Assembly (NCBI RefSeq): GCF_013364235.1
Contig: NZ_CP054919.1
Location: forward strand, 6,077,001-6,141,000
DNA: 64,000 bases
Reading direction: 5' to 3'
Source: Kitasatospora sp. NA04385
GTDB lineage: Bacteria > Actinomycetota > Actinomycetes > Streptomycetales > Streptomycetaceae
Below are positions 61,365 through 64,000 of the stretch, one piece after another. Position numbers and translations under genes: made by a program. Each line of letters begins with the position of its first letter. Position 1 is the stretch's first letter. The notes beneath the pieces were generated by a model. The model was not told the DNA's origin and searched no databases. It saw only the letters and a program-made list of their open reading frames with translations.

Positions 61365-61476
61365 CAGCTGCTGTGGGTTCCCGGAGAGCTGCCAGTACCG
61401 GCCGAAGCTGGTAGCGACACAAGCCCAGCTGCCGCCTACCGTCCTCCCCGCCGCCAAGCCGCGCGAGGAGGACACG

Positions 61477-62064
61477 GTGGAGCTGATCGTCACGGCCGAG
61501 GAGGTCGCCCGCCGCCTCGGCCTGTCCGTCCCGCTGACCGACGAGGTTCGGCAGCGCGTCGAGACCGCGGTTGAGGACGCGCAGGAGACCCTCGTCGCGC
61601 ACCTCGGCAGGCCGCTCCTGCCTGTCCAGTACACCGAGAGCGGCATCCGGGCCGGTACCAGCGGATGGAACCTCAGCCACGCCCCCGTCATCACGGTCAT
61701 CTCCGCCGTGCCCGACGCGACCTCGCTGCCCACCCCCTCGTTCGGGACGCCGACCTACACCGTCACCTACATCGCGGGGATCGACGCCAGCACCGACCCG
61801 GAGACCGCGCCGCTGCGCCTGTGGGTCCGGGCGACGGCCTGCCACCACCCGCTGCTCGCCGACGCGCCGCTCCGGCAGCGCCGCATCGCCTCCGCCTCGG
61901 TGGAGGGCCAGTCGGTCACCTACGACACCGCGGTCGAGCCGCCGGTGCTCCTCGCCCCGCCTGACCTGACGACCACGGACCGATGGCGGCTGCGCGGCCG
62001 CCGGGTCTACCAGGACCCGGTCCGGCCGAACCCGCCCGGCCTGACCGTCCCGGGCGGGCCGTGA
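61477..62064 (+). CDS. Phage head-tail connector protein
   Basis: The 195-residue protein has the gp6/connector start (IVTAEEVARRLGL then VETAVEDAQETLVAHLGRPLLP) typical of HK97-type adaptor proteins, and a C-terminal beta region (TYTVTYIAGIDASTDPETAP). It joins the portal to the neck. GTG 61477 follows GAGGAGG. It marks the return of phage structural genes after the lanthipeptide region and overlaps the next gene (TGATG). Confidence 0.8.
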   Translation: MELIVTAEEVARRLGLSVPLTDEVRQRVETAVEDAQETLVAHLGRPLLPVQYTESGIRAGTSGWNLSHAPVITVISAVPDATSLPTPSFGTPTYTVTYIAGIDASTDPETAPLRLWVRATACHHPLLADAPLRQRRIASASVEGQSVTYDTAVEPPVLLAPPDLTTTDRWRLRGRRVYQDPVRPNPPGLTVPGGP

Positions 62065-62405
62065 TGGGCGTGCTGCTGGCCGACCGTCAGCTCGGCGTGC
62101 GCACCCGGGGCGCTCCCGGCCTCGATGCCCACGGAGCGGAGGTGACCGGGCCGCCCGGCCCGCTGCGGGGCCCGTGGCCCGGCCGCGCCCTGCCCCAGCC
62201 GGACGGCACCTGGCACCTGGCGCTCGACCCGCAGGCCGGCACCCTGCTGGTCGGGGACCTGGTGGTGGAGCCGGCCAGCGGCAAGGAGTGGACGGTCACC
62301 GCCGCCGACGACCTGGTGCACGCCGCCGACCCGGCCCTGGCCTACGTCCGGGTGACCGCCCGATCCCGCCAGGCTGGTGGAACCCGAGCAGAAGGACACC
62401 CCTGA
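62064..62405 (+). CDS. Phage head-closure protein
   Basis: The 113-residue protein has a beta-rich fold with a pattern LLVGDLVVEPASGKEWTV that is typical of SPP1 gp16-like/HK97 head-closure proteins. Its start overlaps the connector stop and its stop overlaps the next start. Placement in the neck module supports the call. Confidence 0.65.
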   Translation: MGVLLADRQLGVRTRGAPGLDAHGAEVTGPPGPLRGPWPGRALPQPDGTWHLALDPQAGTLLVGDLVVEPASGKEWTVTAADDLVHAADPALAYVRVTARSRQAGGTRAEGHP

Positions 62406-62875
62406 TGGCCCGCCTTGAGCTGCCCGCCGACATCGCTGAACGGCTCGCCCCGCTGCTGCGCCGCCACACCGAACGCCTCGCCGAGGAAGTCGCGGAGGAA
62501 GCCCGCAGGCGCGCGCCCGCGGCGAAGACCTGGCACACCCAGGAGGACGGCAACGCCCGGCCCAGCCACCAGGCCGCCGACGGGCAGACCGTGCCCGCCC
62601 CGCTGCCGTTCTCTGTCGGCAACACGACGCTCGACCGGCCCCGCGACCCGGACGGCCCGGTCGAGGAGACCGCCGGGTGCCGCTGCACCGTCACCGAGGA
62701 CCCGGAAGCCGTCGCCGCCGCCATCACGGCGGGCAAGGCCGCCACCTCCGGCACGCGCGTACGCGCCACCGTCACCTGCGACTACCCGCGGGCCGCCGAG
62801 GCCGAGTACGCACACGGCGACGGCAGCCACTTCATGGGCGCCGCCGCCTCCGAGGTCGCCAACCGGCACCGGTGA
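62405..62875 (+). CDS. HK97 gp10-like neck protein with MuF-like insert
   Basis: The 156-residue protein has an N-terminal helical gp10-like start (EEVAEEARRRAPA) and a C-terminal AEYAHGDGSHFMGAAA. Between them lies a segment (EDGNARPSHQAADGQ ... ETAGCRCTV) that matches the MuF-type motif in the portal fusion (DGRTRPDHDTADGQ ... VNCRCRL). It probably forms part of the tail-completion or neck complex. Confidence 0.6.
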   Translation: MARLELPADIAERLAPLLRRHTERLAEEVAEEARRRAPAAKTWHTQEDGNARPSHQAADGQTVPAPLPFSVGNTTLDRPRDPDGPVEETAGCRCTVTEDPEAVAAAITAGKAATSGTRVRATVTCDYPRAAEAEYAHGDGSHFMGAAASEVANRHR

Positions 62876-62982
62876 ACCCGCCGCCCCCGCCACCGGGGCG
62901 GCCGGACCGCTCTCCGGCGGGACGGTAGCCGCCACGCCTGCTTTCCTTCGCCCGGTCACCCCAACCGCTCGAAGGAGTCGAC

Positions 62983-63237
62983 ATGGCCGCCGCACCCGGC
63001 ACCGTCCGCATCACCCTCGCCCACCACTTCGACCGGGACGGCGCGCAGCTGCTGCCCGGCGACGAGATCGACGTGCCGACCCACGAGGCCCGCAAGCTCA
63101 TCACCGCCGGGTACGTCGCCGGGGTGGACCCCAACGACCCGGAAGCCGTGGCGAAGGCCCTCGCCCCGGCCATCGAGCGCAAGCCGTCGATGGCCAAGCC
63201 GCCGGCGAACAAGGCGGCGGGCCCGGCGAGTGAGTGA
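62983..63237 (+). CDS. Small phage neck/tail protein
   Basis: The 84-residue protein (TVRITLAHHFDRDGAQLLPG, then GYVAGVDPND) resembles small head-tail-region proteins. Its stop is overlapped by the GTG of the next gene. No fold-specific motif is recognised. Confidence 0.65.
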   Translation: MAAAPGTVRITLAHHFDRDGAQLLPGDEIDVPTHEARKLITAGYVAGVDPNDPEAVAKALAPAIERKPSMAKPPANKAAGPASE

Positions 63238-63658
63238 CCTGGCCTCCCTGGACCCGGAGGAGCTGGCCGTCACCTGGCTCTCCGGCCACGCCGAGCTGAC
63301 CGGGGCCCTCGGCGGCCCCGGCCGGGTCGGCGCCCGCAACACCCCGCCCTACCCGCGCATCCGCATCACCCAGGTACCGGGCGGCTCCGCCCCCGGGTGG
63401 CGCTGGACCGCCACCTTCCACCTCCAAGTCGAAGCGCTCGGGGACCTGGACCGCTCCACGCCCCGGCCGGAGCTGCGGAAGGCATTCACGGTGGCCGTGA
63501 AGGCGCTGCACGAACTGGCCGGGCAGCAGGCCGTGCCGGGGCGGCCGGTGGTGACCGCGGTGCGGGCGCTGTCGGCCGGCGGGTGGCTGCCGGAGCCGAC
63601 CGGCCAGGGCCGCTACCTGGTCATCGTGGCCGTCACCGCGCATCCCCCGACCCGGTGA
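63230..63658 (+). CDS. Tail terminator / completion protein
   Basis: The 142-residue protein fits the minor-tail/terminator family by size, position between neck and tail-tube genes, and the RIRITQVPGGSAPGWRWTAT strand pair. It would cap the tail tube. The GTG start overlaps the previous stop. Confidence 0.7.
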   Translation: MSDLASLDPEELAVTWLSGHAELTGALGGPGRVGARNTPPYPRIRITQVPGGSAPGWRWTATFHLQVEALGDLDRSTPRPELRKAFTVAVKALHELAGQQAVPGRPVVTAVRALSAGGWLPEPTGQGRYLVIVAVTAHPPTR

Positions 63659-63777
63659 CCGGCCGGGTTGTGCGAGTTCTGCGACAGCCCCACGCGCGCC
63701 GCCCGGGGCGACGCTACTGACCTGCCCGGCCTACGGTCCGGTCCGTCGTTGACGGCCCGCATCAAGGAGGACCGGCC

Positions 63778-64000
63778 GTGCCCGCAGAGAGCATGTTCGT
63801 CGCGCAGATGGCCCGTCTGTACCTGGCGGTGCCGGGTACGGTCGCGCCGGCGGACCCGTTGGTGGCGCTGCCCACCGGGTGGAAGGAGGCCGGGCTGTTC
63901 AAGCCCGGCTCGCTGGAGTGGAACACCGACCCGAAGTTCGAGAAGCTCCGCTCGCACCAGCTGCGGTACGCGGCGCGCACCATCCAGACCGAGGACGCGG
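63778..64000 (+). CDS. Tail tube protein, N-terminal part (cut by window end)
   Basis: From GTG 63778 (AAGGAGG ribosome site) 74 residues are visible: VAQMARLYLAVPGTVAPADP, then a GWKEAGLFKPGSLEW turn and HQLRYAARTIQT. This is the N-terminal beta-rich start of actinophage major tail proteins. The rest lies beyond the window. Confidence 0.8.
   Translation, partial: MPAESMFVAQMARLYLAVPGTVAPADPLVALPTGWKEAGLFKPGSLEWNTDPKFEKLRSHQLRYAARTIQTEDA

Larger units (their letters stand above)
48685..61476. other. FxLD-type lanthipeptide gene cluster inserted in the phage head module
   Basis: This 12.8-kb block lies between the capsid-associated gene (ending 48634) and the head-tail connector gene (61477), which are normally adjacent in HK97-type phages. 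It contains a GNAT, an XRE-TPR regulator, an HATPase, an FxLD-system methyltransferase, the precursor peptide, LanB, LanC, a SpaB_C-type protein, two unknowns and a kinase-fold protein. Almost all rightward genes overlap by 4 bp, pointing to one operon. No transporter, leader protease or recombinase gene was found inside it. Exact borders cannot be defined, as no repeat was seen at the ends. Confidence 0.8.
26620..64000. mobile_element. HK97-type prophage with cargo genes (right end outside window)
   Basis: From the integrase at 26639 onward the gene order is that of a siphovirus: integrase, excisionase-like HTH, replication genes, large terminase, portal, prohead protease, major capsid, head-tail connectors, tail terminator and tail tube. 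The series is still running at 64000. The left end is placed at the truncated 5' end of the HD-domain pseudogene. The backbone is repeatedly interrupted by cargo, including a lanthipeptide cluster of about 12.7 kb. No inactivating lesion is obvious in the structural genes; one frameshift lies in a replication gene. Confidence 0.85.

Noticed and set aside
48685..61476. LanT-type transporter or leader peptidase within the cluster
   Set aside because: No ABC ATPase, protease motif or large transporter is present; export must depend on genes elsewhere or on the small membrane protein.

Overview
The window is very GC-rich, uses GTG starts freely and packs its genes tightly with many ATGA/GTGA overlaps. 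With its SARP/NB-ARC-type TPR, MmyB-type HTH, PucR and FxLD-lanthipeptide families it points to a Streptomycetaceae actinomycete (Streptomyces or Kitasatospora). It reads as ordinary chromosome on the left, then two successive layers of mobile DNA.

Bases 1-16100 are core-like chromosome. They hold a TPR protein (cut by the window edge), an EF-G paralogue behind a short leader ORF, a TrmB/LuxR-type regulator divergent from an MFS exporter, a Tat-exported phospholipase C, a LysR/DJ-1 divergent pair, an MmyB-type regulator, a YbhB/PEBP protein, a divergent SDR/TetR pair, a second MFS exporter and an intact tRNA-Pro(GGG) with its terminator. Several unrelated proteins here carry in-frame low-complexity tandem repeats.

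Bases 16250-24515 are an acquired island of visibly lower GC. It holds an IS5-family element with a programmed -1 frameshift signal, a two-gene nuclease/Ski2-like-helicase operon that resembles the Hachiman (HamA/HamB) antiphage architecture, a tyrosine integrase with its excisionase, and a 3' tRNA-Lys fragment followed by a terminator, which looks like a displaced attachment site. A lone PD-(D/E)XK-type protein and a decayed HD-domain gene separate it from the next element.

Bases 26620-64000 are one large HK97-type prophage, still open at the window end: integrase, excisionase-like HTH, replication genes, terminase, portal-MuF fusion, prohead protease, major capsid, head-tail connectors, tail terminator and the start of the tail-tube gene. 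The phage backbone is interrupted by cargo: a secreted Pro/Thr/Ala-rich protein, a PucR regulator with a Rossmann protein, a minus-strand nuclease-like plus membrane-protein cassette, two tandem ADP-ribosyltransferase-like paralogues, and an HTH protein.

The most striking cargo is a complete-looking FxLD-type class I lanthipeptide cluster (about 48.7-61.4 kb) seated between the capsid genes and the head-tail connector: XRE-TPR regulator, GNAT, HATPase, FxLD methyltransferase, precursor peptide, LanB, LanC, a standalone SpaB_C-type protein, two unknowns and a kinase-fold protein. The methyltransferase, precursor, LanB and LanC would make a thioether peptide, possibly with isoaspartate at an Asp-Gly site. 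No transporter or leader protease is present.
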